A stretch of 33,318 bases of DNA from Candidatus Hydrogenedentes bacterium ADurb.Bin170. GTDB lineage: Bacteria > Hydrogenedentota > Hydrogenedentia > Hydrogenedentales > CAITNO01. Of this stretch, positions 16,841 to 25,235 are shown piece by piece. The DNA lies in the NCBI GenBank assembly GCA_002070275.1, contig MWCY01000033.1, positions 1 through 33,318 on the forward strand, given 5' to 3'. The position numbers and the translations under genes were made by a program. Each line of letters opens with the position of its first letter. Positions within the stretch are counted from its first letter, which is position 1. A model generated the notes under the pieces. That model ran no database searches and was not told the origin of the DNA. It saw nothing but the letters and a program-made list of their open reading frames with translations.

Positions 16841-18196
16841 TTATGCTTCGGGGACAGGCAAGGCAGGTCGCGACTTCCAGGCACCCCGCGTGAAATCCGG
16901 AATTTCTATCGGCGCACTCTTTTGTGCCACACTCTTCTCACTAAGATCGGCAATGCAGCTCCAGGATGCGCCATCGTATACATCCAGGTCCGGACGCTTT
17001 CCTTCCCGTAAACACTTTATAAGGCGATAATCTTCCAGATAATCCATACCGCCGTGACCGAAGCCGGAAAGATCTTTGCCCAGTTCGCGCCAGAGAACGG
17101 GTTCATACCGTTCCCAATAGTCTTCCATGTCCTCCCAGGTGTGTTCGGGACTGGAACCTTCAACATAAACCCGGTCAGGGTAACCCTCGACAATGCCTTT
17201 GAGCCCCTGTATCAGGTTGATGCGCGTGTATGGTCGTGGATTGCAGGTATTGAAAACTACAGAAATGCTTCTGCCCGCCCGGGTCTGTATGAGTGTTGTA
17301 TTGACATCGCCGCAGGCGAATTTCAGATGGCGACGCGGGTCCTCTTCCGGCAGTTTTTCACGGGCATAAGCTTCCAGCCCGAGGGCGGGGCTACTCATGG
17401 ATACAAGATAAGAAAACTGGTCGCCCCGGTTGATATTCATGCATTGGGCAACAGGACCGATACCGTGCGTGGTGTACAGACTGCCGTTGCGCGTCAGGAC
17501 ATGCTTTTGAAACCACTCCCGCCCGGGTGCAATCTGCAGGAAAATATCACGGATATCATGGAGATAACCGCATTCTCCGTGAATAATTTCGCCTAAAACG
17601 CCCTGGCGTACCATATTCAGCACGGTCATTTCCGTGCGGCCGTAGCAGCAGTTTTCCATCATAATGCAGTATTTGCCGTGTTTTTCAGAAGATTCCACCA
17701 GCCTCCAGCAGTCTTCAAGGGTTACGGCAAGAGGCACTTCAGTGACCGCATGTTTGCCGGAAGCCAGGGCGGCGAGGCAGACTTGCGCATGCCATTCCCA
17801 GGGTGTGGCTGTGTAGACAAGCGTTAAATCTTCTTCGGTACAGAGGCGCATGAAATCAAGTTCGCCCTTGAAATAGCCCGTCGGTCGGGGCTGGCCCGAA
17901 GCTTCAACGAGATCCTGAGCTTTCACAACTTTTTCTTCGACAATATCGCATACAGCGACAATGTCCACGCCCTCCAGATGCAGCAGGTTGCGGAGGTGGC
18001 TTGATCCCATGCCCCCTACGCCCACAAAACCAATACGCACTCTGTCTATGGGCGGTGCGGTCGGTGCTTCTGCAAAGGCAGACGTGTTCTGCGAGGCTGA
18101 AGCGCGATTCTGTATCAGAGCCGCCGCACCCGCTGCAGCACCGATTTTTAAAAAGTCCCGCCGTTCCAAAGACTTGTTTTCATTTTTCAGAGCCAT
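16841..18196 (-). CDS. Tat-exported Gfo/Idh/MocA oxidoreductase, GH109-like (alpha-N-acetylgalactosaminidase type)
   Basis: Predicted 451-aa NAD-dependent protein. A twin-arginine signal (ERRDFLKIGAAAGAAAL, residues 11-27) indicates folding with cofactor in the cytoplasm and Tat export. The Rossmann motif GFVGVGGMGSSH follows near 56-67, and the EVPLAVTLEDCWRLVE stretch matches the EKP-like region of the superfamily. The MMENCCYGR and YTTHGIGPVAQ motifs and the end GHGGMDYLEDYRLIKCLR plus PDFTRG are those of GH109 glycosidases, which use NAD in a redox elimination mechanism to remove alpha-GalNAc. Neighbours are other exported glycan-active proteins, which fits. Gfo/Idh/MocA relatives with other substrates are the alternative. 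The start is ATG 18196 with GAAAGA upstream. Its stop codon lies 294 bases before the putative small-gene region. Confidence 0.8.
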   Translation of the reverse strand: MALKNENKSLERRDFLKIGAAAGAAALIQNRASASQNTSAFAEAPTAPPIDRVRIGFVGVGGMGSSHLRNLLHLEGVDIVAVCDIVEEKVVKAQDLVEASGQPRPTGYFKGELDFMRLCTEEDLTLVYTATPWEWHAQVCLAALASGKHAVTEVPLAVTLEDCWRLVESSEKHGKYCIMMENCCYGRTEMTVLNMVRQGVLGEIIHGECGYLHDIRDIFLQIAPGREWFQKHVLTRNGSLYTTHGIGPVAQCMNINRGDQFSYLVSMSSPALGLEAYAREKLPEEDPRRHLKFACGDVNTTLIQTRAGRSISVVFNTCNPRPYTRINLIQGLKGIVEGYPDRVYVEGSSPEHTWEDMEDYWERYEPVLWRELGKDLSGFGHGGMDYLEDYRLIKCLREGKRPDLDVYDGASWSCIADLSEKSVAQKSAPIEIPDFTRGAWKSRPALPVPEA

Positions 18197-18220
18197 AGTA
18201 TTCTTTCGTTTTAGCGTGTC

Positions 18221-18257
18221 AATGAAAATGGCGGCAGAGCCGTTGAAGCCTGCCGCC
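18221..18257 (-). terminator. Probable intrinsic terminator after the PKD/PhoPQ-type lipoprotein gene
   Basis: On the minus strand GGCGGCAG (18257-18250) and CTGCCGCC (18237-18230) form a perfect 8-bp GC-rich stem with a 12-base loop. The following ATTTTCATT is T-rich but interrupted. It lies about 48 bases past the stop of the large lipoprotein gene and ahead of the GH109-like gene, so read-through is likely partial. Confidence 0.5.
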
Positions 18258-18304
18258 GAAAAATTCTTCTAAATGCAGTCTGAAAAGAAAGACATACAGA
18301 CCTT

Positions 18305-21300
18305 TCAGTTGTCTGCAGAAATAATGCGCACCGGAGTGGTAAATGTAAATTCGGTCTTTGCTTCGGGACCCTCGAAAGTTAACTGAATGAGGAAACCGGT
18401 CCAGCCTTGCGCAGGCGGGACAGTTTCAGCCACGCATCGCCAGCTAATGCTGCCGTCCATTTCTTCCGGAGCTTCTATTTCCTCCACCTCCAGTTCCTGA
18501 GAGGCCCAGATTGTTCCTCTGGTCTGCAGGCGGAAGTCACGGTGATCCGGAACAGTGGCAGTCCACTGCAGGGCACTTATGGGTTTCTGCGAAGCATGGG
18601 AAATAATATGTGGTTTGTTGCCGATTTGCCCGAATTCCCAGGTGTAGTGAGGCACTTCCACATTGTCCGATGTGATGGAATTGTTGTTGCGTACCTGTGC
18701 GATATGGAAGGCAAGCAGCGTTTTTGCCGTGGAATTCTCCAGCCCGAAATAATTATTGAGAGAGTGGTCGGAGTTCGGCAGATAAGCAAGATAATTCAGC
18801 CCTTCCAAATCGTCAAAATAGAACTGGGAGCCATCAGGCAGGAAGAACTGGTCGCCTGTGGAATTCAGGATCAGTTTGGGCATGCGCAGCACTTCCCTGT
18901 AGTAGAAAGGATCCACAATGCTCAGCAGAGATTTACCTTCTGTGGTATCAAAGCGGGTGAAAATAGAATTTGCCACATAGTCCTTGAGCGCTGTGGAGTA
19001 ACCGCCCTGCATAAAATATTGCGCACTCGTGGGCGGATAAGTGGAGTAGGCGGCGCGGTGGTGCTTGATCTGCTCCTCCATATTCAATACATCAATGACC
19101 ATGGGAACAATGGCACAGACACGGGGATCTATCGCCGCTGTCAGCCAGGTGGTCCAGCCGCGCTTGGATGCGCCGCTCACAACAAATCGGTCGATATTCC
19201 GGGAAATGCCGGGCTTGCCTGCCATGAAGGTCTGGGTGGTATCCATGGCACGGACAGCGGCACGGGTCATGGGCAGCAGAGCCGGCCAGGTGCTATCCGG
19301 AGCGCCCGTTTTGTAGCTCTGCATGTATTTATTGAAGCTGTAGGCGATAATGCCGTCTTCACTCAGCCCCGTGATCTGATCATCAAAATAAAGAGGCTGA
19401 TAGGGTGTCTGCTTGAGGAGTACAACCGCTGTCCGGCTGACTGTTGCATACTCCGCCATGGCGCTGAGTTCCTGCAGGGAGATCTCGGATGTTGCTGATC
19501 CGCCTGCAATGAGTAAGAGCGCTGTATTCTCCCGGAGATTTCTGGGTTCCACAATGGCCATTTTGTGATGCCATTCAGTCTCATACAACTCAGCGGAGGC
19601 ACGCCAGCTGCCGGAAGTCATATTCAGCAGGTAGGCGGAGTAGTCTGGCCGGTTGTATATACTGGTCAGTTCATAGCCGTAAGCGGGGTCCGGGCTATAG
19701 ACATACCGGTGAAGAATAGAACTTTCCGGCGTGATCACATCCGCATGGGTTTGCAGTGAGAACGATACCGAGTTGGACAGTTGCGGATTCAGATTCGAGA
19801 TCAGGATGGTCACTTTGTCCAGGAGATATTCCTGGTCGGCGGTAAAGTCGGAGAAACGAACGATGTCCGTTTTTCCGTCTTGATCCTTGTCAATAAGACT
19901 ATAGTGGACATAGTCTCCGGGAGCATCCGAAAGGTCAATGCCGGGATAGCCGTCCAGATAGACAGCAATGCCGACACCGTTGTCCCGTTTGTCTTTTCTC
20001 CATTTATTGCCGCTGAAATCCAGCAGAACATCCGTCGTCAATCTGCTGAAGTGCAGCACTACGGCACGGCTGCTCAAGGGCGCTATATCGGCGAGTACCG
20101 GATAGTTTTCCGGCTGGAAATCCAGGTTTTCTACGGGACCGCCCGGAGTAAAATCAAGCAGCCCGGACGCATCCAGTTTGTCAAGGTTCAAAGACCACAA
20201 AGACCTGTTCTGGTCGCTGGGCCGCAAAACTGCATTGTCGCTGTTCGCAAAAAGGTTGTCTTTTATATATGCCCAGTAAAATTCGGGCAGTCCAAGATCC
20301 TCTTCGGTATCATCCAGTTCAAGCAACGCCGCGTCAAAAGCGAGAGCCAGCGCAGCACGGGCCTCGTTAAAATTAAGCGGTCGGGCGAGATGTGCGGACA
20401 TTATGCTGATAATGGGTTTTAGAGCCTCCAGTGTCCACGGAAGCACTTCCATAGGATCTTCCACGGCACCGCTCTTTTTCAGCCAGGCAAGGAATTCGTG
20501 GCTGGCAGGGCTGTAGCCTGCCACATCGCCGCTGTAGGGGAAGAAAAGCGGAAGCGAATAAACAGGTCGTTCATTTACACCGAAAGCGCGGGCGGGCCAG
20601 GTCTGTATGGACTGTCCATAGTACAGGGCATAGCTGTCCAGAAGCCCGTCAACAAAGTTCACCGGCAGCGGGAGATCTTCCTCTGAATCGGTTGCCGGAA
20701 CCGGAAGATTGAGAGCGGTGTCGCCGGCTGTTGCAATAACGGGCAGCTGATAGCCCGGATAAAGCGTGTAGAGGAGGGCTTCGCCAAAGGCAGAGTCAGG
20801 ATCAAAAGCCCGGTCGAAATCGCAGCCATACCACTGTGCTTCTTCTCCCCCGGACAGAGGGAATTCGATTTGCTCCGGCGGGTCGCAGTGGAACGTGCGC
20901 GCATTACGCCGGGAAAGATCAATCAGAAGAGACGGATTTAATACCAGATGGCCGAAGAAAGTTTCGTAAAAAGGCACCTGGTTGGCGCGGCTCAAAGCTA
21001 CATTATAAGAGGGCAGGGTATCAAAAAAGAGCAGGTCATACTTCAGATCTTCCGAGATCAGGATAGGCGGGCGCAGATCCTGAGTTTTCAGCGTGTCATA
21101 GATTGCCTGCACCGCCTCGGCTAATCTGTCGTGGGCGCCGGTTACGGCTGTTTGTGACCAGGTGCGCTTAAGAAAAGAACTTTCATCGGCAGTGGAGCCA
21201 TTGTACAGCGAGACGAGCATCTGCCCTACACCGGCGCTGCTGTGGATGCGCCAGACATTGCCCCAACCTTCTTTGTCCTCTGCGGCGAGCGCCTTGGCGG

Positions 21301-22114
21301 GGCATGCCGCTTTGGATTCAAAGATCGCAGCATCTTCACGCCGGACAACCACATAGCGCGCTCTCTGCGGGATGCGCAGTACTGCTGCGGTAAAAAGATT
21401 TCTGGCAAGGTGTCCCGGCATCGGAATGACTCTGCCGTCTTCCATGAACGCCAGTATGTACAAATGGGAGTCATCGGTGACAGGGGCATCGAGATTGCTA
21501 AGCAGAGGCAGTGCAATATTGGCGGGCTCCGGTGCCCTCTTCGATTCAAAATCCAACGCATAGAAATCATCAGAGGTCTGGTTGTGCATGATTGTGAATA
21601 CGTCAGACAGGACAGTTACATCGTCCGGAATCATTAATCCGGCGGGTACAGTACCTTTTTTAATGCTGAACTGGGCCTTTGCACGGAAAGGCTCGCTGAT
21701 TTTTAGAACAGCACCGTCAGCTGTCAGCAAGCCGGTGCGGGGGTCTGCTTTTCCAAAAGTGCCGGGTGCTTTGATCGTCACCGCCGCAACTTTAGTTTTG
21801 GAAAAATTACCTTTGCTGCTTGTCACAGTCAGGGTCACATCATATGCGCCGGGACGGGTATATGTATGTTTTGCCGCAGGCCCGGATGCCGTGATTCCGT
21901 CGCCGAAATTCCATAGCCAGGCATGGATTTTTGAGTCGCCCGGATGGGAAGCATCCTTGAACTCCACAATCAGAGGAGCCCAGCCTTCCTGAGGGGATAC
22001 TTCAAAGTCGGGAGAAGGCGCCTTATCAGTCGGTTGCCGGTCAAAACAGCCGCTGAAAAGCACCAATGTGCTGAAAAGTACACCCAACGCCGTGAGCCTA
22101 AATACTGTCGGCAT
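18305..22114 (-). CDS. PKD-domain lipoprotein with PhoPQ-activated pathogenicity-related alpha/beta hydrolase
   Basis: Predicted 1269-aa lipoprotein. The signal peptide ends in a lipobox (LFSGC, Cys at about 23). A PKD domain follows (about 35-115, with PLIVEFKDAS, WLWNFGDG and HTYTRPGAYDVTLTV). A long region that I cannot assign spans about 120-800. The C-terminal part matches the PhoPQ-activated pathogenicity-related family (PqaA type). The nucleophile motif GASKRG places Ser983; NSTGDQFFLPD and PNSDHSL supply the acid and His. The TPYQPLYFDDQITGLSEDGIIAYSF-type lead-in is split by a Trp/Tyr-rich stretch. The family's physiological substrate is unknown. ATG 22114 is chosen for AGGAAAGG upstream and the signal peptide; 22177 adds a non-signal tail. 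It has a strong promoter at 22197-22225. Confidence 0.8.
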   Translation of the reverse strand: MPTVFRLTALGVLFSTLVLFSGCFDRQPTDKAPSPDFEVSPQEGWAPLIVEFKDASHPGDSKIHAWLWNFGDGITASGPAAKHTYTRPGAYDVTLTVTSSKGNFSKTKVAAVTIKAPGTFGKADPRTGLLTADGAVLKISEPFRAKAQFSIKKGTVPAGLMIPDDVTVLSDVFTIMHNQTSDDFYALDFESKRAPEPANIALPLLSNLDAPVTDDSHLYILAFMEDGRVIPMPGHLARNLFTAAVLRIPQRARYVVVRREDAAIFESKAACPAKALAAEDKEGWGNVWRIHSSAGVGQMLVSLYNGSTADESSFLKRTWSQTAVTGAHDRLAEAVQAIYDTLKTQDLRPPILISEDLKYDLLFFDTLPSYNVALSRANQVPFYETFFGHLVLNPSLLIDLSRRNARTFHCDPPEQIEFPLSGGEEAQWYGCDFDRAFDPDSAFGEALLYTLYPGYQLPVIATAGDTALNLPVPATDSEEDLPLPVNFVDGLLDSYALYYGQSIQTWPARAFGVNERPVYSLPLFFPYSGDVAGYSPASHEFLAWLKKSGAVEDPMEVLPWTLEALKPIISIMSAHLARPLNFNEARAALALAFDAALLELDDTEEDLGLPEFYWAYIKDNLFANSDNAVLRPSDQNRSLWSLNLDKLDASGLLDFTPGGPVENLDFQPENYPVLADIAPLSSRAVVLHFSRLTTDVLLDFSGNKWRKDKRDNGVGIAVYLDGYPGIDLSDAPGDYVHYSLIDKDQDGKTDIVRFSDFTADQEYLLDKVTILISNLNPQLSNSVSFSLQTHADVITPESSILHRYVYSPDPAYGYELTSIYNRPDYSAYLLNMTSGSWRASAELYETEWHHKMAIVEPRNLRENTALLLIAGGSATSEISLQELSAMAEYATVSRTAVVLLKQTPYQPLYFDDQITGLSEDGIIAYSFNKYMQSYKTGAPDSTWPALLPMTRAAVRAMDTTQTFMAGKPGISRNIDRFVVSGASKRGWTTWLTAAIDPRVCAIVPMVIDVLNMEEQIKHHRAAYSTYPPTSAQYFMQGGYSTALKDYVANSIFTRFDTTEGKSLLSIVDPFYYREVLRMPKLILNSTGDQFFLPDGSQFYFDDLEGLNYLAYLPNSDHSLNNYFGLENSTAKTLLAFHIAQVRNNNSITSDNVEVPHYTWEFGQIGNKPHIISHASQKPISALQWTATVPDHRDFRLQTRGTIWASQELEVEEIEAPEEMDGSISWRCVAETVPPAQGWTGFLIQLTFEGPEAKTEFTFTTPVRIISADN

Positions 22115-22481
22115 GACAAAAACCTTTCCTGAGCAATAGTTGCACAAGCAGACCCGCACTGATTTTCGGATAAACAATCCTCATTTTAATACCAAAATAA
22201 TACTTAGTTTGACATCTTTTGTCAAGTATTTACTTTGCCTTCCAGGCGCTACTCTAATATATAGTACCTTCAGTGGGTCTGGCAAGATTTTTAATTTTCT
22301 TTTTTTCGTATGCCGCTTCTTTTTAAAACGCCGTTGCCGCCTGCTTCGGCTGTACTTTTCTTATGCGCTCACGTGGCTGAAAATACACAGTCGGCTGTTG
22401 CCTTTTTTCTTTACTGTCATGCATAATGAAGAACCTTTTTCGAACGGTACAGTGAATGCATGCCAACCCGGGAGGAGTCGC
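22115..22481. other. Divergent intergenic region between the lipoprotein and comEA-like genes
   Basis: The region holds the minus-strand promoter listed at 22197-22225 and T-rich, low-complexity DNA around 22285-22330. The comEA frame is open through it from 22140, but the peptide is not conserved-looking and no ribosome site supports a start there. I found no clear plus-strand promoter; the back-to-back TTGACA at 22209 lacks a good -10. Confidence 0.5.
22197..22225 (-). promoter_or_regulatory. Strong sigma70 promoter with symmetrical -35 palindrome
   Basis: On the minus strand a perfect TTGACA (22225-22220), exactly 17 bases, and TATTAT (22202-22197) form the best promoter in the window, with a leader of about 75 bases to ATG 22114. 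The -35 is one arm of a perfect inverted repeat, TTGACA-TCTTT-TGTCAA (22209-22225), so a dimeric regulator could occlude it. Confidence 0.75.
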
Positions 22482-23390
22482 ATGTTTGTCCCAAACAGAT
22501 TTCTTACAATCAAAGAAGAGATACTGCTGCTCGGCGTAATGGGGGCTGTGCTTCTCGGTATCGGAACCCTGTGGCTTTATCGGACAGACAAAGAACCTTC
22601 CGCCGGAGAAACACCGGAAACGGCGTACCGTCGTATTGTCCCGCCCACGCCGGACAGGACGGAGGTGCGGCTTCCAGTGCCCGGATCAGTTCCCGGCCCT
22701 GCTGCTGCAGGGGATGCTTCGCAGCGGACGGTTGCAGGGACGCCTCCTGCCCCACGTACAGAAGGGACAGCCAAGGCGGTACCTGAAAGAGAAGAAGTGC
22801 TTCCGGCGGTTGCAGCCAACGCAAAGGATGCCGGAATGATAGGTGTGGCAGCCATGGGCGCAGTCTGCCGACCCGGGTTTTACAGAATGCGGGCGGGAGA
22901 TCGTATAACGGACTTAATCGAAGCGGCGGGTGGTGCTGCGGAAACTGCCGACTTGTCCGGGCTGCTCCCGACAGCACAGCTTATTGACGGCGCCACGCTA
23001 ACAGTGCCTTTCCAAAGCTACTGGGAAGGGGATGCCCGCAGTGCGGCGGTTCGCCGTCCGGAAACCGATCATAGATTAAACCCGGATGCTTACCTTCGGA
23101 AGCCCCTCGGGAGAACAGGTAATGCTTCAACAAAAGAAAACAGCACTGTACAGCATCCTCCCGCCGCAGCACAAAAATCGGGAAATGCTTCGGCAGGTGA
23201 AAAGATCAACATCAATACGGCAAGTGCCATTGAGCTGCAGCAGCTGCCCGGTATTGGAGCCGTCCTTTCTTCAGCCATTGTTGCAGAACGGGAAAAGGGG
23301 TCATTTACCTCTCCTGAAGATCTGCTGCGGGTACCGGGTATAGGGGAAAAGAGGCTGGAGGCTGTGCGATCTCTTATTACAGCCCCCTGA
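22482..23390 (+). CDS. ComEA-like membrane-anchored protein with SLBB and helix-hairpin-helix domains
   Basis: Predicted 302-aa protein. One transmembrane helix (residues 14-33) leads to a Pro/Ala-rich linker (about 40-115), an SLBB domain (about 118-176, GAVCRPGFYRMRAGDRITDLIEAAGG), a second flexible linker (180-240) and a C-terminal pair of helix-hairpin-helix motifs (242-302, ININTASAIELQQLPGIG and LLRVPGIGEKRLEAV). This is the layout of ComEA, the membrane DNA receptor for transformation in Gram-positive bacteria; proteobacterial ComEA usually has only the HhH part. The domain acts on the outer face of the inner membrane. GGAGGAG 5 bases before ATG 22482 fixes the start. No other competence gene is nearby, so a DNA-uptake role is inferred from domains alone. 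Confidence 0.8.
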   Translation: MFVPNRFLTIKEEILLLGVMGAVLLGIGTLWLYRTDKEPSAGETPETAYRRIVPPTPDRTEVRLPVPGSVPGPAAAGDASQRTVAGTPPAPRTEGTAKAVPEREEVLPAVAANAKDAGMIGVAAMGAVCRPGFYRMRAGDRITDLIEAAGGAAETADLSGLLPTAQLIDGATLTVPFQSYWEGDARSAAVRRPETDHRLNPDAYLRKPLGRTGNASTKENSTVQHPPAAAQKSGNASAGEKININTASAIELQQLPGIGAVLSSAIVAEREKGSFTSPEDLLRVPGIGEKRLEAVRSLITAP

Positions 23391-23462
23391 CCGCACCTTC
23401 CGGCTGTAAAAAAGAGGAGCGTATGGTGCATAATCTGCCTGCAAACTGAGAAAGGAGCAGTT

Positions 23463-23921
23463 ATGGAGTCCCCTTTTTTCCCGGGCATGAACAAAGATCC
23501 GGAAACAGAAGCGGAGTGGTTTTCCGCACTTATCAATTTGACGCGCTTCCTGCGTTCGCCGGAGGGCTGCCCCTGGGATCGTGAGCATAATGCCGGAGAT
23601 TTCGCCCGATTTTCTGTGGAAGAGGGCGAAGAACTTACTGAGGCGCTGGCATCAGGAGATAACAGCCATGCAGAGGAGGAGTTCGGAGACTGCCTCTTCA
23701 CACTGCTTTCCTGCGTGGCTGCAGCCGAGGCGGAAGCACGGTTTTCTCTTAAAGGTGCGTTGCAGCGCGCTCACATGAAAATGATGCGAAGGCACGAGCA
23801 TGTTTTCCGCAAAGACCGGGCACGGACACCCGAAGAAGCCATGCAGGCTTGGCAGCAAATCAAAAAGCAGGAAAAAGCTGAAAAGAATACAGGAACAGAA
23901 CCGAAGGAGATCGGATCATGA
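23463..23921 (+). CDS. MazG-like nucleoside triphosphate pyrophosphohydrolase
   Basis: Predicted 152-aa enzyme with one MazG all-alpha NTP-PPase domain, expected to hydrolyse (d)NTPs to NMP and pyrophosphate. The opening LRSPEGCPWDREHNAGDF is the MazG signature. Metal-binding acidic residues follow in SVEEGEELTEAL and in EEEFGDCLFTLL. RRHEHVF matches the family's RRHPHVF end motif. At about 150 aa it has a single domain, half the length of E. coli MazG. The C-terminal tail is Lys/Glu-rich. AAAGGAG 5-6 bases upstream of ATG 23463 supports the start. Its TGA overlaps the ATG of galactokinase (ATGA), so the two are translationally coupled. House-cleaning of the nucleotide pool is the likely role. 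Confidence 0.85.
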   Translation: MESPFFPGMNKDPETEAEWFSALINLTRFLRSPEGCPWDREHNAGDFARFSVEEGEELTEALASGDNSHAEEEFGDCLFTLLSCVAAAEAEARFSLKGALQRAHMKMMRRHEHVFRKDRARTPEEAMQAWQQIKKQEKAEKNTGTEPKEIGS

Positions 23922-25087
23922 GCATTCACATTGACGATGCGTTGCAGGCTTATAAACGCTGCTTTGACAGCACTCCGACCATTGCCGCCCGGGCACCCGG
24001 CAGGGTAAATATTATTGGTGAACATACGGATTACAACGACGGATTCGTGCTTCCCATGGCAATTGAACATGATACGCTTATCCTCGGTGTGCCGCGCCAG
24101 GATCAAGTGCTGAACATGCGTGCGGAGACGCTGGGCCGTTCTGCCAGGCTGCGCGCCGATGTACCGGCACGGAGTGCGCAGGAGCCGTGGACGGATTATG
24201 TTTCCGGAGTGATTGCTGAATTGCAAAAGTTGGGCTACCCTGTCAGCGGTGCGGATTTGCTGATCGTGGGTGATGTGCCGGTGGGATGCGGGCTGAGCAG
24301 TTCCGCCGCGCTGGAAATGGCAGTGCTTGCTTTTTTCGAAAAGGCGGGCGGTTTTCAGATGCAGGGTCCGGATGCCGCGCGGCTCGGTCAGCGTGTTGAG
24401 AATGATTTCTTAGGGTTGAGCACGGGCATCATGGATCAGTTTATTTCCCGATGCGGACGATTGGGGCATGCTCTTTTCCTGGATTGCCGGAGTTATGATT
24501 ACACGCTGGTGCCTGTTGCGTTCAAAGATGCTTTGTTTGTTATAGCAAACACGGCGTGCCCACGCGGGCTGACCGCCTCCAAATACAACGAGCGGGTTTC
24601 AGAATGTACCGCTGCCGTGGAAGCACTGAAGCACGCAAAAGATAAGGGAAATAAGCTGAGAGACTACACGCTGGCGGATTTGGAAGGCGTGCGCCACGCT
24701 ATGGATCCGCTGCACTTCAGACGCGCCCGTCATGTCATTACAGAAAATGCACGCACTCTGGACGCAAAGGCCGCCATGGAATCGGGTGGTTTGGAACAGC
24801 TGGGCACCTTGATGACAGCGTCGGATATCAGTTTGAAGGAGGACTACGAAGTCACCAGCCCGGAACTTGATGTCCTGACTGCCATCGCACGGAGCCTTCC
24901 GGGGTGCTATGGAGCCCGGATGACAGGTGCCGGTTTTGGTGGCTGCACCATTAATCTGGTTGCAAAAAATGCGGCGGAGTCCTTTTCTGCGCAGCTGCTG
25001 GAGGGCTACAAAAAAGAAACGGGCCGTACAGGAGAAGTATATATATCCGCTCCCGCCGACGGTGCAGGCGCTTTTTTCCTCTCCTGA
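23918..25087 (+). CDS. galK: Galactokinase
   Basis: Predicted 389-aa GHMP-family kinase that phosphorylates alpha-D-galactose to galactose 1-phosphate, the first committed step of the Leloir pathway. The galactokinase signature GRVNIIGEHTDYN is at residues 28-40. The ATP-binding GHMP motif PVGCGLSSSAA is near 121-131. STGIMDQFISRCG supplies the catalytic Asp, and the C-terminal GARMTGAGFGGCTINLV is the third conserved motif. All core residues are present, so it should be active. It overlaps the upstream mazG stop by 4 bases. No galT or galE lies nearby, so the Leloir genes are probably scattered. Galactose could come from the exported glycosidases encoded on the other strand. Confidence 0.93.
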   Translation: MSIHIDDALQAYKRCFDSTPTIAARAPGRVNIIGEHTDYNDGFVLPMAIEHDTLILGVPRQDQVLNMRAETLGRSARLRADVPARSAQEPWTDYVSGVIAELQKLGYPVSGADLLIVGDVPVGCGLSSSAALEMAVLAFFEKAGGFQMQGPDAARLGQRVENDFLGLSTGIMDQFISRCGRLGHALFLDCRSYDYTLVPVAFKDALFVIANTACPRGLTASKYNERVSECTAAVEALKHAKDKGNKLRDYTLADLEGVRHAMDPLHFRRARHVITENARTLDAKAAMESGGLEQLGTLMTASDISLKEDYEVTSPELDVLTAIARSLPGCYGARMTGAGFGGCTINLVAKNAAESFSAQLLEGYKKETGRTGEVYISAPADGAGAFFLS

Positions 25088-25133
25088 CCGGGAACGATAT
25101 GCCAGTCTGAGAAGCCGGAACAGGCAAGGGATA

Positions 25134-25163
25134 TTGTCATAGGGCTTCTGGATGGGGTATGCT
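25134..25163 (+). promoter_or_regulatory. Candidate promoter for the 25236-28781 operon
   Basis: TTGTCA (25134-25139), an 18-base spacer and TATGCT (25158-25163) form a moderate sigma70-like promoter 73 bases before the next start codon. The hexamers are 5/6 and 4/6 matches to consensus. The gene group is otherwise separated from galK by 148 non-coding bases. Confidence 0.4.
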
Positions 25164-25235
25164 TTCAACAGGAGAACATTTGTGTTTTTGCCGGTTTTTT
25201 CCGGCTTTGCCATCAATAAGCACAGGAAAACGATT

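Noticed and set aside
16829-16892. Strong plus-strand ribosome-site-like AAAGGAGG with ATG 16842 and a 16-codon frame
   Set aside because: It overlaps the 3' end of the GH109-like gene on the other strand, the frame is only 16 codons and the peptide is arginine-rich with no known match; I treat it as chance.
22140-22481. N-terminal extension of the comEA-like protein back to ATG 22140
   Set aside because: The ATG at 22482 has a GGAGGAG ribosome site and gives a standard membrane segment, while the extension is low-complexity and overlaps the divergent promoter region.
23377-23409. 8-bp inverted repeat TTACAGCC/GGCTGTAA at the end of the comEA-like gene
   Set aside because: The following run on the plus strand is A, not T, and the 5' arm lies in the coding sequence, so it is not a standard intrinsic terminator in either direction.
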